A stretch of 64,000 nucleotides of DNA, from the NCBI RefSeq assembly GCF_018403245.1, contig NZ_BOSH01000003.1, forward strand, positions 372,001-436,000. The letters are read 5' to 3'. The DNA comes from Paenibacillus sp. J2TS4. GTDB lineage: Bacteria > Bacillota > Bacilli > Paenibacillales > NBRC-103111. Shown in pieces: positions 54,121 to 63,936 of this stretch; positions within the stretch are counted from its first letter, which is position 1, and each line of letters starts with the position of its first letter. Made by a program: the position numbers and the translations under genes. The notes beneath the pieces are model-generated. The model did not search any database, was not told where the DNA came from, and worked only from the letters and a program-made list of their open reading frames with translations.

Positions 54121-55929
54121 TTAGGTTCCGCTCGCCTTTTGCGCCAAGCTCTGCTGCATCAGGAACTGGTTGTAATACAGATTGGCATAAATGCCTTGCT
54201 GGCCAAGCAGTTCATCGTGCGAGCCGCTCTCGGCGATCCGTCCTTGCTCAATGACCAGAATGACATCGGCATCGCGGATGGTCGATAACCGGTGTGCAAT
54301 GATAAAGGCTGTTCTGCCTTCCAGCAGCGTAGTCAGCGCCTCCTGAATATGCTGCTCGGTTTCCGTATCAACGCTGGAGGTCGCTTCGTCCAATATCAAT
54401 ATTTTTGGATCAGCCAGCAGAACTCTGCCGAAAGCGAGGAGCTGCCGCTGTCCGACAGACAGCATAGAGCCGCGTTCCTCCACCTGGGTCTGATAGCCAT
54501 TCGGGAATTTCTCCACCAGCCGGTCAATCCGCACGCTTCTTGCCGCCCTCTCGATTTCTTCCAGGGTGGCGTCTTTTTTGCCATAGCGTAAATTTTCTTC
54601 TATCGTGCCTGAGAAAATGAAGGAGTCCTGCAAAACAATGCCGATCTGACTGCGCAAAGAAGCTAAAGAGACTTCCTTAATGTCGTGGCCGTCAATAAGA
54701 ACCTTGCCCGAGGTCGGATCATAGAAGCGCATCAGCATGTTGACGATTGTACTTTTGCCCGCTCCGGTGGGCCCGACTATCGCTATCCTCTGACCCGGCT
54801 TGGTGTCCAATTGGATAGTGCGGAGCACCTCTGGCTTATCGGGCGCGTAGCGGAAGGAAACCTGGTCAAAGACAACTCTTCCCCGGATCGGAGGGAGAGG
54901 CTTGGCGTTGGGCGCATCCTTGACCTCGGGCTTCGTATCGAGTATTTCGAAGATACGATCTGCGGAAGCCATAGCCGACAGCAGTTGACTGTATACTTTG
55001 GACAAGGAGCTGAGCGGCCCCCAAAATCTCCACAAGTAGTTGATAAAGGCAACGATAAATCCGACGGTTAAATCTCCATTGAGCACGCGAATAGCACCGT
55101 ACCAGACGACCAGACACGTTCCGATCATACCGATCAGTTCTACCAGCGGCCAAACAAAGGATTCCAGCGATACGGCTTTCATGAAAGCTTTCCGGTTCTT
55201 GGAGTTGATCTCATGAAAGCGGCGGTTGTTCGTCTCCTGCCGGGAGAAGGCCTGAATAACACGAATGCCTTGAATGGTTTCGTTCACGTTCCCGTTAATA
55301 GCTGAGATCGTCCTCCGGGAGCGCAGCCACGAGGATTCGATCTTCGGGCGAAATCTCGATACGAGTAAATAAAGAAACGGCAATACGGTAAAAGCCATCA
55401 ACGCCAGCTTCCAATCCCAGTACAGTAGGATGACGACAATCCCGACCAGGTGGGTCGTTTCCATTAACAGCGTAATTAAACCGCCGTTGATCAGTTCTCC
55501 GATGGCGTTCGTGTCATTCGTAATCCGCGACATGATTTTACCGGCCGGCCGTCCGTCAAAAAATCGGAAGGACAGCGATTGCAGATGGTTGAACAACTGC
55601 TGTCTTAACTCGAACAAAATTCGCTGGCCGGTGAAGTTAACGAGCCGGATCTGCAGAACGCCAAGCAGCCAGCCCGCCAGTCGAAGCGCCAGCAGGCCGA
55701 TTCCGACCAGATGGATCACCGTCAGGTTCTTGGCGACCATCCCTTCGTCGATAGCGTAGCGGATTAAGATAGGCTCCGCGAGACTGAGCAGCATATTGAT
55801 GACGACGATAATGGAGACGAAGATCATCGTTCTCTTATGCGGCTTCAAATAACCGAACATGCGGGCCAGATATTGTTTGTTAAACGGTTTATCCTGTTCT
55901 TCCTCGGAATCCCATTCGTATGAGCTCAT
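54121..55929 (-). CDS. ABC exporter half-transporter, YfiC-like
   Basis: 602 aa: six-helix membrane domain (1-325) and nucleotide-binding domain (about 350-590). Walker A is GPTGAGKST, the signature reads LSVGQRQ, Walker B is ILILDEATSSVD, and the switch His is intact (IAHRLSTI). It pairs with the gene at 55947-57737 to form a heterodimeric drug or lipid exporter (YfiB/YfiC or BmrC/BmrD type). Starts 17 nt after its partner. Confidence 0.93.
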   Translation of the reverse strand: MSSYEWDSEEEQDKPFNKQYLARMFGYLKPHKRTMIFVSIIVVINMLLSLAEPILIRYAIDEGMVAKNLTVIHLVGIGLLALRLAGWLLGVLQIRLVNFTGQRILFELRQQLFNHLQSLSFRFFDGRPAGKIMSRITNDTNAIGELINGGLITLLMETTHLVGIVVILLYWDWKLALMAFTVLPFLYLLVSRFRPKIESSWLRSRRTISAINGNVNETIQGIRVIQAFSRQETNNRRFHEINSKNRKAFMKAVSLESFVWPLVELIGMIGTCLVVWYGAIRVLNGDLTVGFIVAFINYLWRFWGPLSSLSKVYSQLLSAMASADRIFEILDTKPEVKDAPNAKPLPPIRGRVVFDQVSFRYAPDKPEVLRTIQLDTKPGQRIAIVGPTGAGKSTIVNMLMRFYDPTSGKVLIDGHDIKEVSLASLRSQIGIVLQDSFIFSGTIEENLRYGKKDATLEEIERAARSVRIDRLVEKFPNGYQTQVEERGSMLSVGQRQLLAFGRVLLADPKILILDEATSSVDTETEQHIQEALTTLLEGRTAFIIAHRLSTIRDADVILVIEQGRIAESGSHDELLGQQGIYANLYYNQFLMQQSLAQKASGT

Positions 55930-55946
55930 CCGTTATCACCGTCCTT

Positions 55947-57737
55947 TCATCCGTTCACAGGCAGCTTGGAGGGCGAGGGCACAGCCTCAGGCAGGGCCCC
56001 GGCTTCCATCTGCAGCCGGAACAGCTTGCGGAAGAAGCCATCGCTCTCCATCAGCTCCCGATGCGTGCCCTGCTCGACGATTCTCCCTTCTTCCAGCACG
56101 ATGATTCGATCGGCGCGCTGAATGGACGAGAGCCTCTGGGCAACGATGAATGTTGTCCGTCCTTCCATTACCTCTTCGAGCGCTTCGTGAATCGCAGACT
56201 CGGTCGCCGTATCGACACTGGCTGTCGCTTCATCGAGAATGAGGATCGGCGGGTCCATCAGAATCGCTCTCGCCAAAGCGACCCGTTGTCTCTGGCCTCC
56301 GGACAAGCCGACTCCCCGTTCGCCAATCATAGTATCGTATCCATCCGGCATCGTCAGAATGAAATCGTGAATTTGCGCCTTGCGGGCGGCCCATTCGATC
56401 TGCTCCTGGGCAGCCTCGGTATGCCCGAACGCAATATTGTCGCGAATCGTCGCCGAGAACAGGAATGTTTCCTGAGGGACAATGCCGATTCTGGTTCGCA
56501 GCTCCTGCAGATTATATTCCTGAATTGCCCGCCCATCCAGGCGGACTTGCCCGGAAGTGACGTCATAGAATCGGGCCATAAGCTGGATCAGGCTGCTTTT
56601 GCCGGAGCCGGTCGGTCCGAGAATAGCTATCGCCTGCCCCGGGCGTACGCTGAAGTTGAGCTGCTCCAGTACAGGCCGTGATTCATGCTGGGCATCTCCC
56701 GGAAACCGGAAGGTAACGTTATCAAAATCAACATACCCTTGAAGGGAGCCGGCACTGATTCCGCCCCCGGGCGGGGATTCAATATCGACGGGCGTATCGA
56801 GAATTTCGAACACCCGCGGCGCCGCCTTAATCGCTTGCTGCATAATGTTAACCAGCCAGCCGAGCATGTTCAGCGGCCATATAATTCCCCAGGCATACCA
56901 TTGAAAAGCGGTCAGTTCCCCAATGGTCATCTCCCCCTTATAGACATAAAGACCGCCTACCCAAATCATGAGAAGAAAAATGATGCCGCCGTAAAAATTC
57001 ATTAGCGGAAACGAGCGCGATTCGATTTTGGCCCGGTTCATGTTGGAATCAAAATTGGTTTCATTACGGTTGCCGAATTTGGACTTTTCCAGCTTCTCCT
57101 GAGCAAACGCTTTAACTACGCGGATCCCCGAAATGTTTTCCTGCAGAGTGGTGGTCAGTCTGCCCATTTGCTCGCGAATGTCGCTCCAGGCCGGCCCCAC
57201 CTTCCTATTGAATTGCCAGAGGGCCAGAATGAGGAGGGGGACAGTCACCATGCTGATCAAGGTGACCTTCCATTGGATAAGCAGCATGACGGCAATCGTC
57301 CCGATAAAGGTGATCATGCCCGTGACAATTTGCATGGCGCCGAATCCGACGAAATTTTTGACCGCTTCGATATCTCCCGTCATCCGCGACATGATTTGGC
57401 CAGTCTGCGCTTTATCGTAGTAACCAAACGATAATCGTTGCAAATGGCTGTAAAGCTGCCGTCTAATGTCAAAAATGACGTTCTGCCCGACCTTTTCCTG
57501 AGAGTATCCCTGCATGTACATCGCTGCGCTTTTGACCAGCTGTCCGAAGGCGAGCAGAAGCGAGTACAGAATGATGGCCTGCATGTTCCTCTCGGCAATA
57601 CCGACGTCAATGGTCTTCATCAATAACCAGGGAGCGAGCAGATCGAAGCCTATCCCGAAGATCATCGTCAAGGTCGCCAGCGTCACCCAACCTTTGTAAG
57701 GAAGAATGTAGTTGAACAGTCTGATAAAAACACGCAA
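55947..57737 (-). CDS. ABC exporter half-transporter with a degenerate switch loop, YfiB-like
   Basis: 596 aa: six-helix domain (1-320), nucleotide-binding domain (345-585). Walker A is GPTGSGKSS, signature LSGGQRQRVALARAI, Walker B ILILDEATASVD. The switch-loop His is Gln (VAQRLSSI), so one ATP site should be non-canonical, as in heterodimeric exporters. First gene of the operon. Confidence 0.93.
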   Translation of the reverse strand: MRVFIRLFNYILPYKGWVTLATLTMIFGIGFDLLAPWLLMKTIDVGIAERNMQAIILYSLLLAFGQLVKSAAMYMQGYSQEKVGQNVIFDIRRQLYSHLQRLSFGYYDKAQTGQIMSRMTGDIEAVKNFVGFGAMQIVTGMITFIGTIAVMLLIQWKVTLISMVTVPLLILALWQFNRKVGPAWSDIREQMGRLTTTLQENISGIRVVKAFAQEKLEKSKFGNRNETNFDSNMNRAKIESRSFPLMNFYGGIIFLLMIWVGGLYVYKGEMTIGELTAFQWYAWGIIWPLNMLGWLVNIMQQAIKAAPRVFEILDTPVDIESPPGGGISAGSLQGYVDFDNVTFRFPGDAQHESRPVLEQLNFSVRPGQAIAILGPTGSGKSSLIQLMARFYDVTSGQVRLDGRAIQEYNLQELRTRIGIVPQETFLFSATIRDNIAFGHTEAAQEQIEWAARKAQIHDFILTMPDGYDTMIGERGVGLSGGQRQRVALARAILMDPPILILDEATASVDTATESAIHEALEEVMEGRTTFIVAQRLSSIQRADRIIVLEEGRIVEQGTHRELMESDGFFRKLFRLQMEAGALPEAVPSPSKLPVNG

Positions 57738-58120
57738 AAGGGATCCCTCCTTGTTCTGATTTGCAACCTAGGTCAAAGGCTCATTCAACATAATAAAAGA
57801 CCAGAGTCCATTCGAGACTGCGGTCTTCGATTTGGAAAATATATCCTGATATTATCATCGCCCCGGACAATTCGGCAATAGGGAATTATCGTTATATTTA
57901 ATTTTTAGCAAAAAGCTCAAAAGGGCTGGAATTAAGCGTAATTCATGGGATGGAAAAGGGCCCTGTCTAACACGATGGTGACTGGAGGGCAGGAAGGAAA
58001 GCCCAGGCGTTGCCGGACTAAGCAAAGTTAAATTATGAAGGAATATAAAGTGGAACAAAGTCATTGTAACACGAACGTATATTCTGTACAATAGAATCAT
58101 GGCAAAACATCGCGAAATAA

Positions 58121-58252
58121 CCCCGCAAAGTGAGGTTGGCCTTCGAAGCGTATTCCGTCCGCCCCTGACAGGGTCGGCGTTTAAACTTTCCACTAAACGC
58201 GGTCGCACTTCCTGCTTTGCATCGAAAAAGGTTTATACATTACTTTGCGGGG
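58121..58252. other. 132-nt element closed by an 11-bp perfect inverted repeat, upstream of mrfA
   Basis: CCCCGCAAAGT (58121-58131) and ACTTTGCGGGG (58242-58252) are exact complements. Inside are perfect stems GCGTTTA-TAAACGC (58177-58183 and 58194-58200) and CCCTGACAGGG (58163-58173). It lies in the gap from 57,738 to 58,323, which has no gene I can support. It may be a structured RNA, a regulatory leader or a small mobile element. Confidence 0.6.
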
Positions 58253-58323
58253 AGCCCCGAAACTTATAAATTCTATAATGTAGAACAAAGACCGGAAGAA
58301 ACCGAAACAAAGGAGAACTATAG

Positions 58324-60609
58324 ATGAATCAATTGACGGGAAAGCTTTCCTCCATAGCGGAAATGATCGACTGGCTTCGCCAAAGTCCGGAATTTATGGA
58401 GCACGTTTCTTACTGGCACACGATTCCGCCAAGGGAGGCTCAATACTCCCCGTTCCCGGAGGAGCTTCTGACAGATATTCAGGATGCGCTGAGAGAACGG
58501 GGAATTTTCCAGCTGTACAGCCATCAGGCCGCTTCTTTCCAGGCCGTCCGCCAAGGCCGGCATACCGTTACAGTGACGCCTACCGCCTCCGGCAAAACCT
58601 TATGCTACAATTTGCCGGTCCTTCAGAGAATATTGGAGGACGACAGCTCCCGCGCCCTTTATTTGTTTCCGACCAAAGCGTTGGCGCAGGATCAGGTTGC
58701 GGAGCTGAAGGAAATTGTGGATGCGATGGGCGCGGACATTAAGACCCATACCTATGACGGTGACACGCCTCCGACGGTCAGGCAGGCGATCCGCAATGCC
58801 GGGCATATTGTCGTGACGAACCCGGATATGCTCCATTCCGCCATTCTTCCTCATCATACGAAGTGGGTGAAGCTGTTTGAGAATATTCAATATATTGTTA
58901 TTGATGAGGTGCATTCCTATCGCGGAGTCTTCGGAAGCCATGTGGCCAATGTCATCCGGAGGTTAAAGCGGATTTGCAAGTTTTATGGCTCTTCCCCGCA
59001 GTTCCTGTGTGCTTCCGCGACGATCGACAACCCGCGGGAGCATGCCGAGAGATTGATCGGGGAGCCGGTCGAGCTGATCGATAACAACGGGGCTCCGGCC
59101 GGGGAGAAGCATTTTGTCTTCTACAATCCGCCGGTCGTCAACCGTCAGCTGGGCATTCGCAGAAGCAGTGTGCTCGAGACGAGAAAAATCGCCGGCAGTC
59201 TGCTGAAGAACGGCATTCAGACGATCGTGTTCGCCCGCAGCCGGGTGAGGGTCGAGATTTTGCTGACGTATTTGCAGGATACGGTGCGGCACGAGCTCGG
59301 GACGAAATCGATTCGCGGGTATCGGGGCGGTTACTTGCCCAAGCTGCGGCGGGAGATCGAGAGAGGGCTCCGCAGCGGTGAAATCCGCGGCGTCGTCAGC
59401 ACGAACGCGCTCGAGCTGGGCATCGACATCGGGCAGCTTCAGGCCTGCGTGCTGAACGGGTATCCCGGCACGATCGCCAGCACGTGGCAGCAGTCCGGGC
59501 GGGCGGGAAGGCGCCAGGAAAGCTCGGTCACGGTTATGGTGGCGAGCAGCAACCCGCTCGATCAATATGTGATCCAGAATCCGGCGTATTTCTTCGAGAA
59601 GCCGCCGGAAAGAGCGCTGATCCATCCGGAGAATCTGATCATCCTTGTCGATCATATTAAATGCGCCGCCTACGAGCTGCCGTTCGAGGAAGGGGAATCC
59701 TTCGGAGGCGAATCGCTCGCTGACATATTGGAATTTCTGACGGAGGAGCATATTCTGCATCGGGTTCAGAACCGATGGTACTGGATGGAGCAGTCCTTTC
59801 CCGCTCATGATATATCGCTGCGCTCCGCTGCTCAGGAGAACTTTGTCATTATCGACATCACCTCCGGCAGCCGCGTCATCGGGGAGGTGGACCGCTTCAG
59901 CGCTCCGACCTTGATCCATGAGGAGGCTATTTATATTCACGAAGGAGTGCAGTACCAGGTCGAGAAGCTGGATTGGGAGGAGAAGAAAGCTTACGTCCGC
60001 GAGGTTAACGTCGATTATTTCACGGACGCATCCTTGGCGGTCCAGCTTAAGGTGCTGCATCTGCATAAGGAAGAGACGCTGCCGGGCATCGTCAGGCAGT
60101 TCGGAGAAGTAACCGTTAATGCCAAGCCAACGATATTTAAAAAAATAAAGCTGCGCACTCATGAGAATATTGGCTCCGGGCCCATTCATTTGCCCGAAGA
60201 GGAATTACATACTAGCTCGTACTGGTTTACGATTGACGACGAGCTGGCTAGCACGATGTCCGTTAACGATATGCAATATGCTCTGCTTGGGCTGGCCAAT
60301 GTGCTCATCCACATCGCTCCTTTGCATTTGATGTGCGATCCGCTGGATATCCGCGTTGTTCCGCAGGTCAAGGCTGTCCACAACAAAAAGCCGACCGTAT
60401 TTTTCTATGACCGCTATCCCGGAGGTGTCGGCTTAAGCGAGCGGCTTTATGATGTGCATGGGGAACTGCTGCGTCAAGCGGCGGATTTGATTACCCGCTG
60501 TACCTGTTTAAGCGGATGCCCCGCCTGTGTCGGACCGATAGAGGAAGTGGGGCTGACCGGCAAGCAATTGGCGATGGGACTGCTGACAAGGATGGTGAGT
60601 GACCGATGA
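58324..60609 (+). CDS. mrfA: Mitomycin-repair helicase MrfA (YprA)
   Basis: 761 aa superfamily 2 DNA helicase; MrfA unwinds DNA for removal of mitomycin C adducts. Motifs: Walker A TPTASGKTLCY, Ia TKALAQDQV, DEVH, SAT (CASATI), IV-VI with QSGRAGRRQES. C-terminal DUF1998-type domain with four Cys (CTCLSGCPAC) as a zinc site. Length fits (YprA 749). Overlaps mrfB by ATGA. Confidence 0.95.
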   Translation: MNQLTGKLSSIAEMIDWLRQSPEFMEHVSYWHTIPPREAQYSPFPEELLTDIQDALRERGIFQLYSHQAASFQAVRQGRHTVTVTPTASGKTLCYNLPVLQRILEDDSSRALYLFPTKALAQDQVAELKEIVDAMGADIKTHTYDGDTPPTVRQAIRNAGHIVVTNPDMLHSAILPHHTKWVKLFENIQYIVIDEVHSYRGVFGSHVANVIRRLKRICKFYGSSPQFLCASATIDNPREHAERLIGEPVELIDNNGAPAGEKHFVFYNPPVVNRQLGIRRSSVLETRKIAGSLLKNGIQTIVFARSRVRVEILLTYLQDTVRHELGTKSIRGYRGGYLPKLRREIERGLRSGEIRGVVSTNALELGIDIGQLQACVLNGYPGTIASTWQQSGRAGRRQESSVTVMVASSNPLDQYVIQNPAYFFEKPPERALIHPENLIILVDHIKCAAYELPFEEGESFGGESLADILEFLTEEHILHRVQNRWYWMEQSFPAHDISLRSAAQENFVIIDITSGSRVIGEVDRFSAPTLIHEEAIYIHEGVQYQVEKLDWEEKKAYVREVNVDYFTDASLAVQLKVLHLHKEETLPGIVRQFGEVTVNAKPTIFKKIKLRTHENIGSGPIHLPEEELHTSSYWFTIDDELASTMSVNDMQYALLGLANVLIHIAPLHLMCDPLDIRVVPQVKAVHNKKPTVFFYDRYPGGVGLSERLYDVHGELLRQAADLITRCTCLSGCPACVGPIEEVGLTGKQLAMGLLTRMVSDR

Positions 60610-62006
60610 GCTTATTGAGGGAACGGCTTAACCGTTTAAAAAAGACACAAGCGACCAAGCCCGTGGCGCCTTCACCCGACAAACCATCTGAGGCCGCAGA
60701 GATCTCCCAAAGGATGGCTCCGCCTGAAGGGAGCGATCCTAAACCTGCTTCGGCTGAAGCTCCCCCCGAAGAAGCTGCTCCGGCAGCAGGCTGGGAGCGG
60801 TTGGGGGCGCGGTTTGAAAGCAACGAATGGGGAGGCTTTCTCATTCGGAAGCACAGCTATCCGGCCGGCCATCGGCATGGCCGTTATCCGCTTGGCAAGC
60901 TGTCCGAGGTCTGCAGCGAGCTGGCAGAATTGGCCGGCAAGGCGGATCTGCAGCCTGAGGAGCTATTGTTCTTTGATACGGAGACGACTGGGCTCGGCAT
61001 CGGCGCGGGCAACGTGCCGTTCATGCTCGGCATTGGCTACTATCGGTCCGGACAGTTCATCGTTGAACAGATGCTCATCCGGAATCCTGCGGAAGAGATC
61101 GCGATGCTCGCCTATTTTAATCGGCTGTTGGCTGGGTTTTCCTGTCTCGTTACTTACAACGGCCGTACTTTCGACTGGCCGATCATCAAAAATCGCTACA
61201 TTTTAAACCGGATGGAGCTGGATCAAGAGCCGCTCACCCAGCTCGATTTTTTGTACGCCTCACGCAGCCTCTGGCGCAATACGCTGCCTGCTTGCCGGCT
61301 GGGGATTGTGGAAGAAAGCCGTCTCGGCCATATTCGTGTGGATGATGTTCCCGGTTCGCTTGCTCCGACGCTGTATTTCCGGTACTTGGCAGAAGGAGAT
61401 CCGTCCATACTGGAAGGAGTGCTGGATCATAACGAGCAGGATGTGCTATCGCTGGCAGGTCTGGCCATCCATTTTGGCAAAGCGCTGCGCGGTGAACTGG
61501 AACTGACCGGGATGGAGGCAGAGGAGCTGTACCGGCTTGGCAAGTGGCTGCATCAATGGGGACGTCCGGAACAGGCCGATCGGGCATTCGAACGGCTTCT
61601 TCTCTCCGAATCCCGGGACGCGGACGAATTCCGCCTCGAGTTGGCGGCTCTGTATAAGAAGAAGGGAAAGTATGATTTGGCCCTCCCGATCTGGAAGGGA
61701 TTGGTGTCTCGTCCTCCGTGCGCCTCTCAACTGACGGCCATTGAGCCGTATATCGAGCTGGCGAAATATTATGAGCATAAGGAGAAGAATTATGGCGATG
61801 CTCTTGCTTATGCCGAAGAGGCCTATCATATTGCCTGGAGGAGAGAATCGCTTCTTCGCCGTGGCGCGAAGCATCAGCCTCTGTTGGAGGAAATCCGCAA
61901 GCGGGTGGATCGGCTGAAAACGAAGGAAATGCGCAAAGCGCTGGAGGAGCTTCATGACATGCGTACAGAATACTCGCAACTGGAGTTACGTGTTGAGGAT
62001 GCGTGA
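60606..62006 (+). CDS. mrfB: MrfB (YprB) exonuclease of mitomycin repair
   Basis: 466 aa: N-terminal Pro/Ala-rich linker (15-75), then a DnaQ/RNase H-like exonuclease (about 80-275) with metal acids in FFDTETTG, YNGRTFDWP and HNEQDVLSLA. The C-terminal part (about 295-455) is TPR-like. Partners MrfA for excision of DNA with mitomycin adducts. Overlaps mrfA by 4 nt. Confidence 0.93.
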   Translation: MSLLRERLNRLKKTQATKPVAPSPDKPSEAAEISQRMAPPEGSDPKPASAEAPPEEAAPAAGWERLGARFESNEWGGFLIRKHSYPAGHRHGRYPLGKLSEVCSELAELAGKADLQPEELLFFDTETTGLGIGAGNVPFMLGIGYYRSGQFIVEQMLIRNPAEEIAMLAYFNRLLAGFSCLVTYNGRTFDWPIIKNRYILNRMELDQEPLTQLDFLYASRSLWRNTLPACRLGIVEESRLGHIRVDDVPGSLAPTLYFRYLAEGDPSILEGVLDHNEQDVLSLAGLAIHFGKALRGELELTGMEAEELYRLGKWLHQWGRPEQADRAFERLLLSESRDADEFRLELAALYKKKGKYDLALPIWKGLVSRPPCASQLTAIEPYIELAKYYEHKEKNYGDALAYAEEAYHIAWRRESLLRRGAKHQPLLEEIRKRVDRLKTKEMRKALEELHDMRTEYSQLELRVEDA

Positions 62007-62131
62007 GCCAACGGGATCAGCCCGCGGATTAACGTTTATTCTTCCATTAAAGGGGACATAGCTTAATATATTGCAGGCGATAAGGAATTCGCCGTATGCA
62101 TAATATTGACATGAGCTAGGAGGGCTGCCGC

Positions 62132-62941
62132 ATGCCCGAATTACCGGAAATGGAAACTTACCGAATGCTATTAACGAAGCTGGTCGTAGGCAAGCCTATT
62201 ACGGATGTCCGTGTAGGCAGACCGAAATCGATCAATGTGCTCCCGGATCGGTTTCATGGAGAATTGGTCGGCCGGACCATTATGGAAATCCAACGCCGCG
62301 CCAAATATTTAATTTTCCGTTTGGACTCCGGAAGCAGCTTGCTTCTTCACTTGATGCTCGGAGGATGGATGCATTTTGGCACGGAAGCGGATAAGCCGGA
62401 TCGCAACACGCAGGTCGAAATCGACTTTGGCGCAGGCACGCTGTATTTTATCGGACTGAGACTGGGCTTTCTGCATCTCCTTACAGAGCCGCAATTAAGC
62501 GAGAGATTGGGAGAGCTTGGACCCGAGCCGTTAGCGCTGGACTTCAGCGAAGCGACATTCCGCGAGCGGCTGCAAAGCAAGAAAGGTGCACTGAAGCCGT
62601 TATTGACCAACCAACAGTGGATTGCCGGAATTGGAAACTGCTATTCCGACGAAATCTGTTTTGAAGCAGGACTGCTGCCCACCCATAACAGCGGAGAGAT
62701 CGGTCCGGATGTGGCATCCGCGCTCTTTCGCTCGATGCGAACCGTGCTGCAACGAGCCATACATAAAGGCGGATATATGGAGAATCCGCTTTATTGCGGG
62801 GACGGGTTGACCGGGGGCTACAACGATGCCTATCTTGTATATGACAGGGGCGGGGAAGCGTGCTACCGCTGCGGCCATTCAATCGTCTCGGATCACCTCT
62901 CTTCACGCAAAGTGTTTTACTGCTCCAACTGCCAGCGGTAA
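62132..62941 (+). CDS. Fpg/Nei family DNA glycosylase, MutM-like
   Basis: 269 aa. N-terminal PELPEME with catalytic Pro and Glu, Lys in RRAKYLIF, HMxG region diverged (LHLMLGGWM), H2TH region around QQWIAGIGNCYSDEICFEAG, and a four-Cys zinc finger (CYRCG, CSNCQ). The intercalation loop DPRRFG reads GLRLGF, so lesion preference may differ from classic Fpg. Excises oxidised or ring-opened bases and nicks the backbone. Confidence 0.85.
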   Translation: MPELPEMETYRMLLTKLVVGKPITDVRVGRPKSINVLPDRFHGELVGRTIMEIQRRAKYLIFRLDSGSSLLLHLMLGGWMHFGTEADKPDRNTQVEIDFGAGTLYFIGLRLGFLHLLTEPQLSERLGELGPEPLALDFSEATFRERLQSKKGALKPLLTNQQWIAGIGNCYSDEICFEAGLLPTHNSGEIGPDVASALFRSMRTVLQRAIHKGGYMENPLYCGDGLTGGYNDAYLVYDRGGEACYRCGHSIVSDHLSSRKVFYCSNCQR

Positions 62942-63096
62942 AAAAGCAACGCCACCAATGGTCTGATGTAAATAGTAACACCAACGGCTCGTGGTAAATA
63001 GCTGACGACAGCGGTAGATAGGATCTGTAACGGTAGTGGTAATTAGAACGCAAAGGTCAGGGATAGAGCAAGAATGTCTGCGAAAGGAGAATTCCC

Positions 63097-63936
63097 ATGC
63101 GCTTGGGCAGCCATATCAGCATACGCCGCGGTTATTTGCAAGCGGCCAGAACAGCTACCGCTATCGGCGCGAGCTGCTTTCAATATTTCCCCAAAAATCC
63201 GAGAGGATTAAGCCTCAAATCATTCGATGCAGCGGATGGTGCCGCCTGTGCTCAATATTGCCGGGAACAGGATTTGATCTCGGTCGGGCATTCTCCTTAT
63301 CCGGCTAATCTCGCTCTGGAGCCTTCTCCCTTGCGGGAGGCGGTTATCGCCTCCTTGATCAATGATCTGGAAATAGCGGAGTGCTGCGGCTCCGCAGGGA
63401 TCGTTGTCCATTTTGGCAAATTCAAGTCTAAAGATCCGCTGCAAGGGTATCGCTTTATTATTGATACGCTGAATGCTGTCCTTAAGGATTGGACGGGGAA
63501 GGCCAAGCTGCTTATCGAGAATCAGGCAGGGGAAGGAGCGGCCATGGGAACGACCCTGGAGGAGCTTGTCCAAATCCGCAAGCTGGCGGACCATCCGGAT
63601 AAGATCGGATTCTGCTTGGATACGTGCCACGCCTTTGCCAGCGGGCTATGGAACGGGCGCAACTGGCCGGAGCTTGTCGAGAGAGGAGGAGAGCTTGGCT
63701 ATTTTGACCAATTGCAGGTCGTGCATTTGAATGATTCCGTCTATCCGAGCGGATCGAGGAAGGACCGGCACGCCAACTTTGGCCAAGGGAAAATCGGGGA
63801 AGACCATTTGCTAGAATTTTTACTGTCCCCTCCTATCCGGACGGTTCCTGTCATTTTGGAGACCGCTGCAGGATCTGATCATACCCATAGGGAAGAAATA
63901 AAGTACATTATAGAGGCTGTTCAAAGAGCACTCTAA
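63097..63936 (+). CDS. nfo: Endonuclease IV (AP endonuclease, TIM barrel)
   Basis: 279 aa. Starts MRLGSHISIRRGYL; metal-site residues are His in GSHIS, VGHSPY, VVHFG, Glu in LLIENQ, DTCHAF, HLNDS with later DRHANFGQG, and Glu in VILETA. It cuts at abasic sites left by glycosylases such as the gene upstream. Same strand after 155 nt with AAAGGAG site. Confidence 0.93.
   Translation: MRLGSHISIRRGYLQAARTATAIGASCFQYFPKNPRGLSLKSFDAADGAACAQYCREQDLISVGHSPYPANLALEPSPLREAVIASLINDLEIAECCGSAGIVVHFGKFKSKDPLQGYRFIIDTLNAVLKDWTGKAKLLIENQAGEGAAMGTTLEELVQIRKLADHPDKIGFCLDTCHAFASGLWNGRNWPELVERGGELGYFDQLQVVHLNDSVYPSGSRKDRHANFGQGKIGEDHLLEFLLSPPIRTVPVILETAAGSDHTHREEIKYIIEAVQRAL

Noticed and set aside
58073..58086. 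LexA box before mrfA (CGAACGTATATTCT)
   Set aside because: The second half differs from GTTCG at two positions and mrfAB is not known as an SOS unit; not convincing.
57855..58208. 117-aa gene on the minus strand
   Set aside because: No ribosome site or family; it overlaps the structured element and has no coding character.
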